61,255 bases of DNA from Fen-1077 sp964462865 (GCA_964462865.1 CAYWZO010000003.1:1-61255), one strand, 5' to 3'; positions 32,839-42,273 are shown, numbered from the stretch's first letter. Notes: generated by a model from the sequence alone, not told the origin. Program-made: numbers and translations.

Positions 32839-32867
32839 TTGACGAGGCACAGCCTGCGTTATAGAAT
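32839..32867 (+). promoter_or_regulatory. promoter of the SnoaL-like/UroD-like/TIGR04076 operon
   Basis: TTGACG (32839-32844), a 17-nt spacer and TAGAAT (32862-32867); each box has five of six consensus bases. The start point would be about 32874, leaving a leader of about 58 nt with the ribosome site AAAGGAGG. Confidence 0.6.
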
Positions 32868-32932
32868 ATCCCCGGTAGGTAGTTTATCGTATTACGAACA
32901 CAATATTCAAATACCGGATAAAGGAGGCCAGC

Positions 32933-33379
32933 ATGACCTTAAAAGAACTGGAAAAGCGAATTAAAGCCATCGAAGACATGGAGGAAATTAAAAAATTACA
33001 CCACCGCTACATCAACCTCATGGACGCCCTGAAGTACGCCGAGGTCCTCGACCTTTTCACGGACGATTGCACCTCCGAGGTGCGCAACTCCGGACCGAAA
33101 CACGGCAAGAAGGAGCTTGAGGATATTTATTTCAAAATGCTGGCTAACAAGCGAGGAGCGGTAAGGTACGACGGGCACCTGGCCATCCAGCCGGAAATCA
33201 CCGTGGATGGCGATACCGCGCATGGCACCTGGCTCATCTACATGCTTTTCTCCAGGCCGACCATTAACTGGGTGCAGGGCAAGAACGAGTGCGAGTATAA
33301 AAAGGTCAACGGGCAGTGGAAAATCCACAAGCTGAAGTTTACGCGTACGCTGGCCTCCGACCCATCGATGTATCCATAA
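32933..33379 (+). CDS. SnoaL-like (NTF2-fold) protein (paralogue 1 of 3)
   Basis: A 148-residue cone-shaped alpha+beta fold: an N-terminal coiled helix (LEKRIKAIEDMEEIKKLHHRYI), an acidic LDLFTDDC segment, GKKELEDIYFKML, and a C-terminal strand pair ending in WKIHKLKFTR. The family (SnoaL_4) includes dehydratases such as BaiE and isomerases. Paralogues are at 51463 and 52135. It starts a three-gene plus-strand operon with the shortened UroD homologue and the TIGR04076 protein. Confidence 0.78.
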   Translation: MTLKELEKRIKAIEDMEEIKKLHHRYINLMDALKYAEVLDLFTDDCTSEVRNSGPKHGKKELEDIYFKMLANKRGAVRYDGHLAIQPEITVDGDTAHGTWLIYMLFSRPTINWVQGKNECEYKKVNGQWKIHKLKFTRTLASDPSMYP

Positions 33380-33395
33380 AGCAAAGAAAAACTAC

Positions 33396-33773
33396 ATGAA
33401 GAAAAACAGCCGGGACAGAACAGCCAGGCAACTGCGGGCGGAGCGGGAAAAGCGCGTCATGGACGCCATCCATTTGAAGGTGCCTGACAGGGTACCTATC
33501 ATCTGCGGCATGGGTTTTTTCCCGGCCAGGTATGCCGGGATACCGTTTTCCGCGGCTTACTACGATTATAACGCCTGGTACAATGCCTACCGGAAAACGC
33601 TGCTGCAGGTTGGCACCGTTCAGCAGGTAAAGGATTACTGCAAACGGCTCATCGATACCGTCGGCGAGGGGGGTGGCTTCATCCTCTCGCCGCGCAGCTC
33701 GACAGATGAAGTGAAACCGGAGAACCTCAAGACGATGATAACATTCACCCAGGCATACGGGGTCTACCGATAA
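33396..33773 (+). pseudogene. UroD-family gene with an in-frame internal deletion (125 residues)
   Basis: Residues 1-70 match the N-terminus and residues 71-125 the last ~55 residues of the 415-residue protein at 7906-9153. About 296 residues (roughly 66-361 of the full protein) are missing, including the H-x-C site. The junction lies just after A-Y-R-K-T-L-L-Q. The frame is intact from ATG to TAA and keeps its place between two genes, so the deletion is clean. It may be a decayed gene, a small new protein, or an assembly collapse between repeated segments. Confidence 0.75.
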
Positions 33774-33791
33774 CAATCTGAAGGAGGCGCC

Positions 33792-34535
33792 ATGTTTAAA
33801 GTCAAAACCACGGTAATCGATTTCCTCGGGGATAAAGAGAAATATCCCTGCCACCACGGGTACAAGCTGGGCGACGAGTTCATCTTCGACGGCGAGAGCT
33901 TTACCGGGACCATATGCCCCAGCCTGTTACCGCTGGTCGCCCCGAAAATCCTCGAGCTGCACGCCGCCGGACCGAGGTACCGGGACACCATGTATTATTA
34001 CCCCTTCCTCTACTCCCCGGTGAGCGCGGCTGACCCCTCCCTGAAAAAATATGACGGAGCGGGGTTCAGGAACGTCCTGGAGACCTATACCGAGCCGAAA
34101 TACCACATGGCCAACCTGGCCAGCAGCGGCTTCAAGTGGCCGCCGCCCGCCGAGAGAACGGTGAAAAAAGACATCACCATCATCTGCCCGGACCACCGGA
34201 CGTCGGTGAAGGTCAAGCTGGAGGCCTTCGACTTGAGCGATAAAGGGCGGAACATACCCTACTTCAGGCGGGAGATGGTCATCCTGGACAGGGTACAACA
34301 GAAACCAGGCATCAAGGTAGATAAAATCCTGGGCGAGTTCACCAAAAAGGAGATAGAAGGCATCTACCCGGCCCTGAGCCCGATTATGGTCCGGATACTG
34401 GCCGAGGAGCTGGAGCTGATGGGCTATCTGTCAATCCGGGGCGACAAGGCGACCGTAACCACGAAAGGGAAGAAGAAACTGGCGGAGTTCAAAGCAGGTT
34501 TAACGAAGGTGGAGAGAAAGGCGCTGGGGGTATGA
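33792..34535 (+). CDS. TIGR04076-like protein with a C-terminal winged-helix-like extension
   Basis: The N-terminal ~90 residues match the TIGR04076 family: C-H-H-G-Y-K-L-G-D-E-F near residue 19, then GTICPSLLPLVAPKILEL, where family members carry conserved Cys residues. The chain then has C-P-D-H-R-T and a C-terminal region (about 175-247) with a helical, DNA-binding-like KKEIEGIYPALSPIMVRILAEEL and VTTKGKKKL pattern. The function of the family is unknown. It is last in the operon that begins at 32933, with a strong ribosome site (AAGGAGG), and is followed by a terminator. Confidence 0.65.
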   Translation: MFKVKTTVIDFLGDKEKYPCHHGYKLGDEFIFDGESFTGTICPSLLPLVAPKILELHAAGPRYRDTMYYYPFLYSPVSAADPSLKKYDGAGFRNVLETYTEPKYHMANLASSGFKWPPPAERTVKKDITIICPDHRTSVKVKLEAFDLSDKGRNIPYFRREMVILDRVQQKPGIKVDKILGEFTKKEIEGIYPALSPIMVRILAEELELMGYLSIRGDKATVTTKGKKKLAEFKAGLTKVERKALGV

Positions 34536-34555
34536 GTCTGAACAGACCGGAAAGA

Positions 34556-34594
34556 CCCCCGCCCCGAAGCTGTATCATCAAGGCGGGGGGCTTT
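34556..34594 (+). terminator. intrinsic terminator between convergent operons
   Basis: CCCCCGCC (34556-34563) and GGCGGGGG (34582-34589) make an 8-bp GC stem with an 18-nt loop, followed by GCTTTTC. It ends the TIGR04076 operon and lies 21 nt after its stop codon. Confidence 0.7.
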
Positions 34595-34623
34595 TCTTGA
34601 CATTTTCTTACAGTGTCAGGCGT

Positions 34624-35484
34624 TCACAGGCCTAATAGCGGCGGGACTATCTTGCCGATTTCTTCCGCCGTCCACTTGCCCAGCTTGCGGATGAACACCG
34701 GCGAGCCGTACGGGAAAACCAAAGGCTGAGGGTAGATGCAGATATCGCCGCCGGAAGCATAGATGTACCGGCCGGTGACGCCCTGGGCCTCGTCCGTGGC
34801 CAGATAGACGACCATCGGCGCTACATATTCGGCTTGGCTGTTTAAAGCGACGGGTAGATTATCCGACATCTGTTTTTTCTCCCCGGGGAATAGGCTCGTC
34901 ATCGCGCTGGGCAGTATAGCGTTGACGGTGATATTAAACTCCTTCAGGTCGGCCGCCACCGCCGAGGTAAACCCCAGGATGCCTGCCTTGGCCGTGCTGT
35001 AAACAGGGCTCCCGCCGCCGACGGTCGCGCCGCGGGAAGAGAAGTTTATAATGCGACCGCTTTTCTGCTTGATCATTTCCAGAATGGCGACCTTGCTGCA
35101 GGCGAAATGCCCTTTAAGATGGACGGCCATAATCGCGTCCCACTCTTCCTCCGTCGTTTCAAAGATACGCCTGGGGATGAAATTGCCAGCGCAGTTGACC
35201 AGAATATCGATTTTACCGAAGCTTTTTACCGCCGTTTTAACGATATTCTCGCCGCCCTTCATTGTCGCAACGCTGTCGTAGTTGGCCACCGCCTTGCCAC
35301 CGGCTTTAACAATCTCGGCCACCACGCTATCCGCGTGGCTCCTGCCCTTATCGTCCTTGCCGATGTCATTAACGACCACGCTGGCGCCTTCCGCGGCCAA
35401 CGCTATCACTACCGCCCGGCCGATACCTACCGGATTACCAGACCCTGTGACCACCGCAACTTTGCCCTTCAATTTTCGAGACAT
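34624..35484 (-). CDS. short-chain dehydrogenase/reductase (SDR)
   Basis: The Rossmann start is VVTGSGNPVGIGRAV (about residues 11-25), a T-G-x-G-x(2)-G-I-G variant with one extra residue. NDIG gives the cofactor end, NCAG the stabilising motif, and S-S-R … Y-S-T-A-K the catalytic triad (about residues 150-168). It is 286 residues, classical SDR length with a C-terminal tail. It is transcribed with the OYE-like and FAD genes behind it, so it likely oxidises or reduces a hydroxyl/keto group in the same pathway. Confidence 0.85.
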   Translation of the reverse strand: MSRKLKGKVAVVTGSGNPVGIGRAVVIALAAEGASVVVNDIGKDDKGRSHADSVVAEIVKAGGKAVANYDSVATMKGGENIVKTAVKSFGKIDILVNCAGNFIPRRIFETTEEEWDAIMAVHLKGHFACSKVAILEMIKQKSGRIINFSSRGATVGGGSPVYSTAKAGILGFTSAVAADLKEFNITVNAILPSAMTSLFPGEKKQMSDNLPVALNSQAEYVAPMVVYLATDEAQGVTGRYIYASGGDICIYPQPLVFPYGSPVFIRKLGKWTAEEIGKIVPPLLGL

Positions 35485-35512
35485 GATTTTATCTCCTCCT
35501 TTTTATTTTAGA

Positions 35513-37474
35513 TTATAAAGCCATACCGGCCTGGAAACCTTCTTTCACAGCCCTGGCTAAATTAGCAACAGCGGCGCAGTCACCCACTATATAAAGCTCA
35601 ACCCCAGCATCTTTCAGCTTTTCCGACAGCCTCCGGTCCGGCTCAACGCCAAGCGCAATGACCACCGTGTCCGCCCGGATAGTGCGCCGCCGTCCCTGAC
35701 GGCTCACCACTACCCCGCTCCCCGTTATCTGCTCCGCGGTCGCTCCAATCAGCAACCTCACGCCGTGTGCCTCCAGGGCGTTCAGCAGGCCGAGGTGGAA
35801 AAACGGCGTGCCGGCCGTATCGGCGGCTATTTCGTCCAGCTTTTCCACCACTGTCACCTTGTTACCATTTAAAGCCAACATCACGGCGGTTTCAGCGCCG
35901 GTGGACCCACCTCCGACGACCGCCACTCTCTTGTCCCGGGGCATTTCCCCGCGCAGCACCTGCCAAGCCGTGACCACGTTAGTGCTGTCGATACCCGGCA
36001 GGCCTGACTTCCGGGGCACGGCGCCGGTGGCCACGATGATGGCGCCCGGCTTCTCCCTGTTTACCGTGTCTCCGTCGAGCTCACGGGACTCTATTTTTAC
36101 GCCGAGTTTTTTCAACTGTCCCAGTTCGTAGTCCAGAAACAGCCCGTATTCATCTTTACCCGGCAGCCGTCTGGCCAGGTCGAGCTGCCCGCCGGGCCTG
36201 TCTTTTTCATAAAGCGCCACCCGGTGTCCCCTGGCCGCCGCCACGCGCGCCGCTTCCAGCCCGGCCGGACCGCCGCCGGCGACGATGACCTTTTTCGGCC
36301 GGGCCGCCGGTTTCAACTTTACAACCCGCTCACGGCCGACCGCCGGGTTGATGGCACATTCGAGTGGCGTCCCGGCTAAGGACATAAAGCAGTGCTCGCA
36401 GGCGATGCAGTGCCGGATTTCGCTCTCCCGCCCCTCCCACGCCTTCAGCGGCCATTCCGGGTCGGCAATCAAACCCTTACCGATGCAGACCAGGTCGGCC
36501 TTACCCTGTTCCAGTACCTCCTCGGCCAGCTGTGGGGTAATAATGCTGCCCACGGTCATTACCGGAATAGAGACCGCCTGCTTAATCGCTGCCGCCAGCG
36601 GCACCAGCTCGCCACGGCTATCCTTTTTTGTTCTAGAAGTCAGCGGGGCCACGGCGCGGGGCGAAAGCCCAACAGGGTCGGTGCCATGAGAGACGTTAAG
36701 GGCGATGACCCCTGCCTTTTCCAGGCTCCGAGCGATGCTGCGGGCGTCGTCCACTGTCAGGCCGCCCGGGAGGACCTCCTTGCCGCTTAGACGGCAGACA
36801 ATGGGGAAGCCCTTCCCCGTCTTCTGCCTGACCTTTTCAATTATCTCCAGAACGAAGCGCCGCCGCTTTTCGGGGCTGCCGCCGTAGGCGTCCCGGCGCC
36901 GGTTTGAAAGTGGCGACAGGAACTGCTCGATGAGGAACTGGTGGCTGCAGTGCAGGCTGACCATGTCGAAGCCGGCCTCCTGCGCACGGCGGGCGGCCTC
37001 CGCGAACCTATCTTCGATGGGTTCGATTTCAGCGACTGTCAGCTCATGGGGAACGACGAAACCGTTGGCCGGATAGGCGATAGCGGACGGGGCGACGGGT
37101 AGCTGGCCTTCGGTCATCATCAGGCGGCCATCACGCAGTTTACCGGCCACACGCCCGGAGAAGTTGAGCTGGACGGCCGCCGCGGCACCACTGTCCTTGA
37201 TGGCTTTGGACAAGCGGCTTAAATCCGGTATGAATTTATCATCATCGATGTAAATATCATTATAGCCGTGCTTGCCCTGCGGAGTGGCCACGATGGAGTC
37301 TTCAACAATCACCAGGCCGACGCCGCCGGAGGCCCGGGCCGCGTAGTAATCAATCATGGTATCAGTGACAAAGCCGTCGCGGGCGAAGCCGGTGGTCATC
37401 GGGGGCATGACCACCCGGTTGCGCAGTTCCAGTTTGCCCAGGCGCAGGGGTGCAAAGAGTCCGGGATATTTCAT
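35513..37474 (-). CDS. NADH:flavin oxidoreductase with Fe-S and FAD/NAD domains (FadH/BaiCD type)
   Basis: The N-terminal OYE barrel (residues ~1-330) has FAPLRLGKLELRNRVVMPPM and the CSHQFLIEQFLSP segment. A [4Fe-4S] site follows at C-I-A-C-E-H-C … C-A-I-N-P (about residues 338-355). The C-terminal half is a flavodoxin-like FAD/NAD pair: VIVAGGGPAGLEAARVAA (about 378) and VAVVGGGSTGAETAVM (about 510). At 653 residues this is the 2,4-dienoyl-CoA reductase/BaiCD form, which reduces conjugated C=C bonds. The next gene upstream is an FAD enzyme only 6 nt away. Confidence 0.9.
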   Translation of the reverse strand: MKYPGLFAPLRLGKLELRNRVVMPPMTTGFARDGFVTDTMIDYYAARASGGVGLVIVEDSIVATPQGKHGYNDIYIDDDKFIPDLSRLSKAIKDSGAAAAVQLNFSGRVAGKLRDGRLMMTEGQLPVAPSAIAYPANGFVVPHELTVAEIEPIEDRFAEAARRAQEAGFDMVSLHCSHQFLIEQFLSPLSNRRRDAYGGSPEKRRRFVLEIIEKVRQKTGKGFPIVCRLSGKEVLPGGLTVDDARSIARSLEKAGVIALNVSHGTDPVGLSPRAVAPLTSRTKKDSRGELVPLAAAIKQAVSIPVMTVGSIITPQLAEEVLEQGKADLVCIGKGLIADPEWPLKAWEGRESEIRHCIACEHCFMSLAGTPLECAINPAVGRERVVKLKPAARPKKVIVAGGGPAGLEAARVAAARGHRVALYEKDRPGGQLDLARRLPGKDEYGLFLDYELGQLKKLGVKIESRELDGDTVNREKPGAIIVATGAVPRKSGLPGIDSTNVVTAWQVLRGEMPRDKRVAVVGGGSTGAETAVMLALNGNKVTVVEKLDEIAADTAGTPFFHLGLLNALEAHGVRLLIGATAEQITGSGVVVSRQGRRRTIRADTVVIALGVEPDRRLSEKLKDAGVELYIVGDCAAVANLARAVKEGFQAGMAL

Positions 37475-37480
37475 TTCATT

Positions 37481-38848
37481 TCATCGCGTAATTCTAGAGG
37501 GCAGCGGTACGTTCTGCCGGCTCAAGCTGGCCTGAAGTTCCTTAACATCAACCATATCAGGAGTGACCTTGCCCCTGACGGCTAAAGCCGCCGCCGTGCC
37601 CGACGCCTGCCCCATGGCGAAGCAGAACTGGATGGGCGCCAGCAGGTCGTTGGCCACCGGGTCAGCGGAAAAACAGCGCCCGGCCGCCAGCAAGTTCTTT
37701 ACCCGAAGCGGCAACAAAGAGCGGTACGGGACATGCCAGTGGGGATGTTCGGCGGAAACATTATGTCGGAAGTCCGGGCCCATCGCCACGGTGTCCGGGA
37801 AAACCGTGCCCGAAAATATTTCTTGAGCGGTCAGGACATGCTCGCCGGTGAGCCTCCGGCTGCTGCGTACGCCAATCTGAAAGGCGGTGTCCGCGATAAA
37901 GCTGTCCTTAAACCCGGGCATGCGCTTTTTCAAAAAGTCGTGGGTGAGACGCATCCTCTTGCGCCCGTCCACCTCCAGCCAGGTAAGGTCGTTGACGTCC
38001 AGGGGATTTAGACCCGGGATATTGTTGTTGACCCAGATCATATCCTCCCGCGAGGTCCGGAGGAACATCGTAAAGCCCCCCTGGCTTTCCAGTTCGCGTA
38101 TCAGCCGGCCGTAGCCCTGCGTGTCCGATTTTTTAAAATCGAGGTACTCCTTGAGGTCGATATTGCCGATGCGAAAGACCAGTGCCAGTCGGGAAGACCT
38201 CATCTCGGGATTGACGGTATGTTCGAACGGCGCCCCGGCCGAGGCATAGATATCGCCGTCGCCGGTGGCATCGATAACCACCTTTCCCAGGACGGCCTGC
38301 CGTCCCGATTTACTTTCGAACACCACGCCTTTGACCTCACCTTTATCAACCAGCGTCCTGACGCCCCAGGAATGGAGCAGCAATTTGACGCCCGCCTCCT
38401 CGGCCATGTCATTCAGGACACACTTCAGCATCTCCGGGTCCATGAAGACGCTCAAGGTAATCCTGCCTTCAATGACGCAAAAAGAGTAATTTTTCCAGTA
38501 ATCCACCAAGGCGGAGTCGGTGGAACCCAGGTCGGCCATCTTCGGGTGGACGGCCGCCCCCAGGGCATCCAGCCTGTCCACCACTTCCTGGCAAATTCCG
38601 GCGATTTGCGTCTGCCCCGTGCCGTCGCTCATGGGCATGATGATGACGACCAGGCCGCCGGAGGCCAGGCCACCGAGGTGCCCGTACCTCTCCAGGAGGA
38701 CGGTCCTGGCGCCGTTCCGGCCTGCCGCCACCGCCGCGGCGATGCCCGCCGGGCCGCCGCCCACCACCACTACATCGGCCTCACGGCAGATATTCACCTC
38801 ACGGGCCGGCTCCCGGATTATCTTATCATTTGATGACAGCGTCGCCAT
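37481..38848 (-). CDS. FAD-dependent oxidoreductase (FAD_oxidored type)
   Basis: Residues 25-52 form the FAD-binding motif VVVVGGGPAGIAAAVAAGRNGARTVLLERYG. The fold then matches the FAD_oxidored family with MLKCVLNDMAEEAG and an IDATGDGDIYASAG C-terminal binding motif near residue 190, and LLAAGRCFSAD near 400. The family occurs in catabolic operons and often uses enone or ring substrates. It lies 6 nt upstream of the OYE-like gene and shares the minus-strand unit with the SDR. Confidence 0.8.
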   Translation of the reverse strand: MATLSSNDKIIREPAREVNICREADVVVVGGGPAGIAAAVAAGRNGARTVLLERYGHLGGLASGGLVVIIMPMSDGTGQTQIAGICQEVVDRLDALGAAVHPKMADLGSTDSALVDYWKNYSFCVIEGRITLSVFMDPEMLKCVLNDMAEEAGVKLLLHSWGVRTLVDKGEVKGVVFESKSGRQAVLGKVVIDATGDGDIYASAGAPFEHTVNPEMRSSRLALVFRIGNIDLKEYLDFKKSDTQGYGRLIRELESQGGFTMFLRTSREDMIWVNNNIPGLNPLDVNDLTWLEVDGRKRMRLTHDFLKKRMPGFKDSFIADTAFQIGVRSSRRLTGEHVLTAQEIFSGTVFPDTVAMGPDFRHNVSAEHPHWHVPYRSLLPLRVKNLLAAGRCFSADPVANDLLAPIQFCFAMGQASGTAAALAVRGKVTPDMVDVKELQASLSRQNVPLPSRITR

Positions 38849-38893
38849 AGCTCTGCTTCCGTCCCGAAACGGACCACCGTTATGCCCGTATGA

Positions 38894-39445
38894 CTATGAT
38901 GGCTTATCTTCACTATCATCGCCCAAGTCAACCGCATCAATAGTTATCGGCTCACTTAGAATCTGGGAATAGGCGGTGGCGTTGATATTAAGTTCTTTAA
39001 AGACTTTGAGGCGGATAATCTGTAATAACGACCACAACTGGTTACGTTTTCTTTCAGACAACACGTCAATAATGGGATAAAAAGACCGGAATTCGATTGA
39101 GTGCTGGTAGGCTTTGTATCCTTTTTTGGTCAGACTGAGCTTGATAATGTTTTTCCGCTTGGCATCCGCTTTCTTACTAATCAGACCGAGCTTATGCATC
39201 CTGTTCAATAAAATAGTGATGGAGTTACGCTCACGGAAAAGCCATCTGGATAATTCGGCCGGAGTAGCTTTGCTCCCCAGGGAATGAATGCAGACCAGTG
39301 CTCCCGCCTGTTCAGGCGTAATTTTATACTTTTTGAGTTCAACCTCACGGGTTTTATGTACCGCATCCGAAGTCTGACGCAATAAATGAAACAGCCTGTA
39401 GCTATCTATCATGCTTTTATCATTATTCAGGTATTTTTTGGCCAT
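38894..39445 (-). CDS. MarR-family transcription regulator
   Basis: A winged helix-turn-helix of the MarR type: helix ITPEQAGALVCIHSLG, recognition region TPAELSRWLFRERNSITILLNRM and wing KRKNIIKLSLTKKGYKAYQ (residues ~45-120). The 183-residue length includes a longer C-terminus than usual. It is divergent from the glycyl radical enzyme operon. A perfect palindrome lies over the start point of that operon, and the same 12-bp core stands in front of the ABC binding-protein gene, so both may be its targets. Confidence 0.85.
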   Translation of the reverse strand: MAKKYLNNDKSMIDSYRLFHLLRQTSDAVHKTREVELKKYKITPEQAGALVCIHSLGSKATPAELSRWLFRERNSITILLNRMHKLGLISKKADAKRKNIIKLSLTKKGYKAYQHSIEFRSFYPIIDVLSERKRNQLWSLLQIIRLKVFKELNINATAYSQILSEPITIDAVDLGDDSEDKPS

Positions 39446-39798
39446 ATTTCCCCCAATATTTATTAATGTTCGCCTTGGAACCTTGACTTATAATTCACTA
39501 TTATATCATAATACCACAGCCCAAGACCTGTCCCTTAACCCTGCAGATACCCTAAAAATTATTCGATACACACTGGCAGGTACGGGGTAATTAACAGGCC
39601 CGACCCGGTATGGAATCCACCGGAAAAGCGGGCGGTAGTATCAAAGAACGGAAATATTGTTTATAATTATTAAAATACGTACAGGCTGATTGGAAATTGA
39701 ATTCGTACGGAACTGGCGGTTTCTTGACAGATGTGTTATAATACATGTTGTAAGTTCTAAATAGAACATCGATATCCGATATTTTTAAGGAGGGAACC
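39446..39798 (+). promoter_or_regulatory. 353-bp regulatory region of the glycyl radical enzyme operon
   Basis: The gap between the MarR and glycyl radical enzyme genes holds an extended -10 promoter, TGTTATAAT (39734-39742), giving a start near 39749. The palindrome GTTCTA-AA-TAGAAC (39754-39767) sits at about +5 to +18, a place where a repressor would block transcription. A ribosome site (TTAAGGAGGG) precedes ATG 39799. The rest of the gap is AT-rich and shows no gene; the 97-residue minus-strand frame over it is a shadow. Confidence 0.6.
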
Positions 39799-42273
39799 AT
39801 GGTTATCAGCGCGGCAGCGATCAGAGAGACCGAAAAGGTAAACGTCCTTACGGACAGGGTCAAAAAGCGTAAAGATGAGTGCAATAGCGCACCCCGTGAG
39901 ATTTTATTTCAACGCGCCCGTTCCCTCACCGCGTCCTGGAAAGAGACCGAGGCTGACCCCAACCGCCTCCGCTGGGCTAAAGCCTTCGCCCGCGTACTGG
40001 AAGACTCGCCGATTATCATCCACGATGGCGAGCTGATTGTGGGTTCCGAGACCAAGGCCATCAGGGGCGCGGAGATTGTGCCGGAATGCAATCCCTACGA
40101 CGTTCTCCGGCAGCTCGACGACTCGAAAACCCGAAGAACGATGAGTGAAGTCATGCTGGCTTCCATCGACCCGGACGAAGAAGGCATGAGAGAAATCGCC
40201 AATTTCTGGGTCGGCCGGTCAGTCAACGATATCGTTTACCAGGCCTGGCAGCAAAAAATGGGAGACAGCTATACCGACCTGATTGACGGCCGGAAAGGCA
40301 AGACGGCGATTCTACCGGACGTCAACGGTACGGTTTTTAAGACGCAGACCATCTTCACCGGGAAAATACTTGTGGACGGCCTCGGCGGCATTATCAGGCG
40401 GGCCAGGGAAGAAAAGAAAAAGACCGTCGATGCCTCCGAATACACGCCGAACTCCTATAACGCCATCATCCATAAGACCGTGATTCTGGACATGATGGTC
40501 ATGACCTGCGAGGCGATGATAAAATACGCCAGGAAGCACGCCGACCTGGCCAGGAAGATGGCGGAGGTCGAGAAGGATCCGGTGCGGAAAGCGGAGCTTG
40601 AAGAAATCGCCGAGACCTGCGCCTGGGTGCCGGAGAACCCGCCGCGGACCTTCCGCGAAGCGCTTCAGTACTACTGGTTTATTCACCTCGGGCTAAGGAA
40701 AGAAGCCCCCTATCATTCCGGGCCCTGCCCTGCCAGGATAGACCAGTGGGCATATCCCTATTATGAAAAGGACCTGAAAGAAGGCAGGCTCACCCGCCAG
40801 GAAGCGGCCGAGCTTCTGGGACTGCTCTGGGTCAAGCTTAATGAAATGCAAATGGTCAGCGGCTCTTACTTCGAGAAAGAAGCTGCCGGCTCGCTGTTAC
40901 AGCAGGTAACGCTCGGCGGCATCAAGGAAGACGGCTCGGACGCCACCAACGACCTTTCCTTCCTCGCCCTGGAAGTGGCGCAGCAAATACAAATGCCACA
41001 GCCGGGCATCTATATACGTTGCCACAACGGCATGGACCACGAATTCATGGTAAAGGCCATCGAGTGCAACCGCGAGACCCGCGGCGGCATCCCGGCCTTC
41101 CTTAACGACCGCATCGCCATACGTAACTTCCTGGCCACCGGGTACTCTTACGAAGATGCCGTCGAGTGGAGCGCCGCGGGCTGTCTGTCTTATGTTGTCA
41201 GCCACTGCAACCTGGCCAGCAAAATCGCCGCTTATATTATCGTACCCAAGGTCCTGGAGGTTGCGCTGAACAACGGTGTCGACCCGCGAACGGGGCTGAA
41301 GGTCGGTAAGGAGACCGGCGATGTTACCAAGTTCACCAGTATCGAGCAGCTTTACGACGCCTTCTGGACGCAGTACGACCACTTTGTCGAGAAAGCCGCC
41401 ACGGAGTACTGGGTGGGCTATTCGGCCAAGGTAGAGCACCTGGGTACGCCGATGACTTCGCTGCTGATAGAGGACTGCCTTCCCAGGGGCCTGGACGTGT
41501 ACGAAGGCGGCGAGCGTTACCCCGAGATGGGAGTCTGCTTCGGACAGCGCGGCTGCGTGGATACGGCCGATGCCTTTGCCGCTATCAAGAAGCTGGTCTT
41601 CGATGAAAAGAAGGTCACCATGGCTAAACTGATGGAGGCCCTGAAGGCCAACTGGGAAGGCTATGAAGACATTCACCAGATGTGCCTGCAGTCCCCCAAG
41701 TACGGCAATGATGACGATTACGTCGATGAAATTTTCAATCACATATCCCTGAAAGCCAACGAGATAATCCTCGAGAAACCCAATCCCTGCACCGGCAGGC
41801 CCTGGCGTGTCTCCAGGCCGGCGCTGACCGGGCACTATCCCGCCGGCGAGGTGACCGGCGCCCTGCCCAACGGCAGAAAGGCGACGACGCCCCTGTACGA
41901 CGCCGGCCTGTCCCCGATGGTCGGCGCGGATGTCAACGGCCCCACCGCCCTGATAAAGTCCGCCACCAAGGTGGACCAGCTGCCGTGGTACATGGACAGC
42001 ATGGTGCTGAACATGAAGCTCTCGCCGTCCATGCTGCAGTCCCGGCCTTCGATTGAAAAGGTAATTTCCATGCTCAAGACTTTCTTCGACCGGGGCGGGT
42101 GGCATATCCAGTTCAATATCACCAGCCGGGAAGACCTGCTCGCCGCCAAGAAGAACCCCGAGCAGTGGAAGAGCCTCATCGTCAGGGTGGCCGGGTACAG
42201 CGCCTATTTCGTTGACCTGCCGCCGGCGGTCCAGGATGAAATCATTGCCCGGACGGAACACGGGCTGAACTAG
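39799..42273 (+). CDS. glycyl radical enzyme (pyruvate formate-lyase superfamily)
   Basis: An 824-residue enzyme with PFL-like domain at the N-terminus and a Gly-radical domain at the C-terminus. The radical residue is G799 in R-V-A-G-Y-S-A, and the thiyl Cys is C462 in A-A-G-C-L-S-Y. In diol dehydratases and many decarboxylases the motif is G-C-V-E; here the Glu is Ser, so a different chemistry is likely. No subclass can be assigned. The activase follows 19 nt downstream, and MmgE/PrpD and CocE genes after it. The enzyme would be oxygen-sensitive and cytosolic; substrate unknown. Confidence 0.9.
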   Translation: MVISAAAIRETEKVNVLTDRVKKRKDECNSAPREILFQRARSLTASWKETEADPNRLRWAKAFARVLEDSPIIIHDGELIVGSETKAIRGAEIVPECNPYDVLRQLDDSKTRRTMSEVMLASIDPDEEGMREIANFWVGRSVNDIVYQAWQQKMGDSYTDLIDGRKGKTAILPDVNGTVFKTQTIFTGKILVDGLGGIIRRAREEKKKTVDASEYTPNSYNAIIHKTVILDMMVMTCEAMIKYARKHADLARKMAEVEKDPVRKAELEEIAETCAWVPENPPRTFREALQYYWFIHLGLRKEAPYHSGPCPARIDQWAYPYYEKDLKEGRLTRQEAAELLGLLWVKLNEMQMVSGSYFEKEAAGSLLQQVTLGGIKEDGSDATNDLSFLALEVAQQIQMPQPGIYIRCHNGMDHEFMVKAIECNRETRGGIPAFLNDRIAIRNFLATGYSYEDAVEWSAAGCLSYVVSHCNLASKIAAYIIVPKVLEVALNNGVDPRTGLKVGKETGDVTKFTSIEQLYDAFWTQYDHFVEKAATEYWVGYSAKVEHLGTPMTSLLIEDCLPRGLDVYEGGERYPEMGVCFGQRGCVDTADAFAAIKKLVFDEKKVTMAKLMEALKANWEGYEDIHQMCLQSPKYGNDDDYVDEIFNHISLKANEIILEKPNPCTGRPWRVSRPALTGHYPAGEVTGALPNGRKATTPLYDAGLSPMVGADVNGPTALIKSATKVDQLPWYMDSMVLNMKLSPSMLQSRPSIEKVISMLKTFFDRGGWHIQFNITSREDLLAAKKNPEQWKSLIVRVAGYSAYFVDLPPAVQDEIIARTEHGLN

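Noticed and set aside
39724..39742. TTGACA and TATAAT as a promoter pair
   Set aside because: The spacer is only 7 nt; the TATAAT works better as an extended -10 element on its own.
39591..39884. 97-residue minus-strand frame in the regulatory gap
   Set aside because: It covers the promoter, operator and start of the glycyl radical gene, and has no family features.
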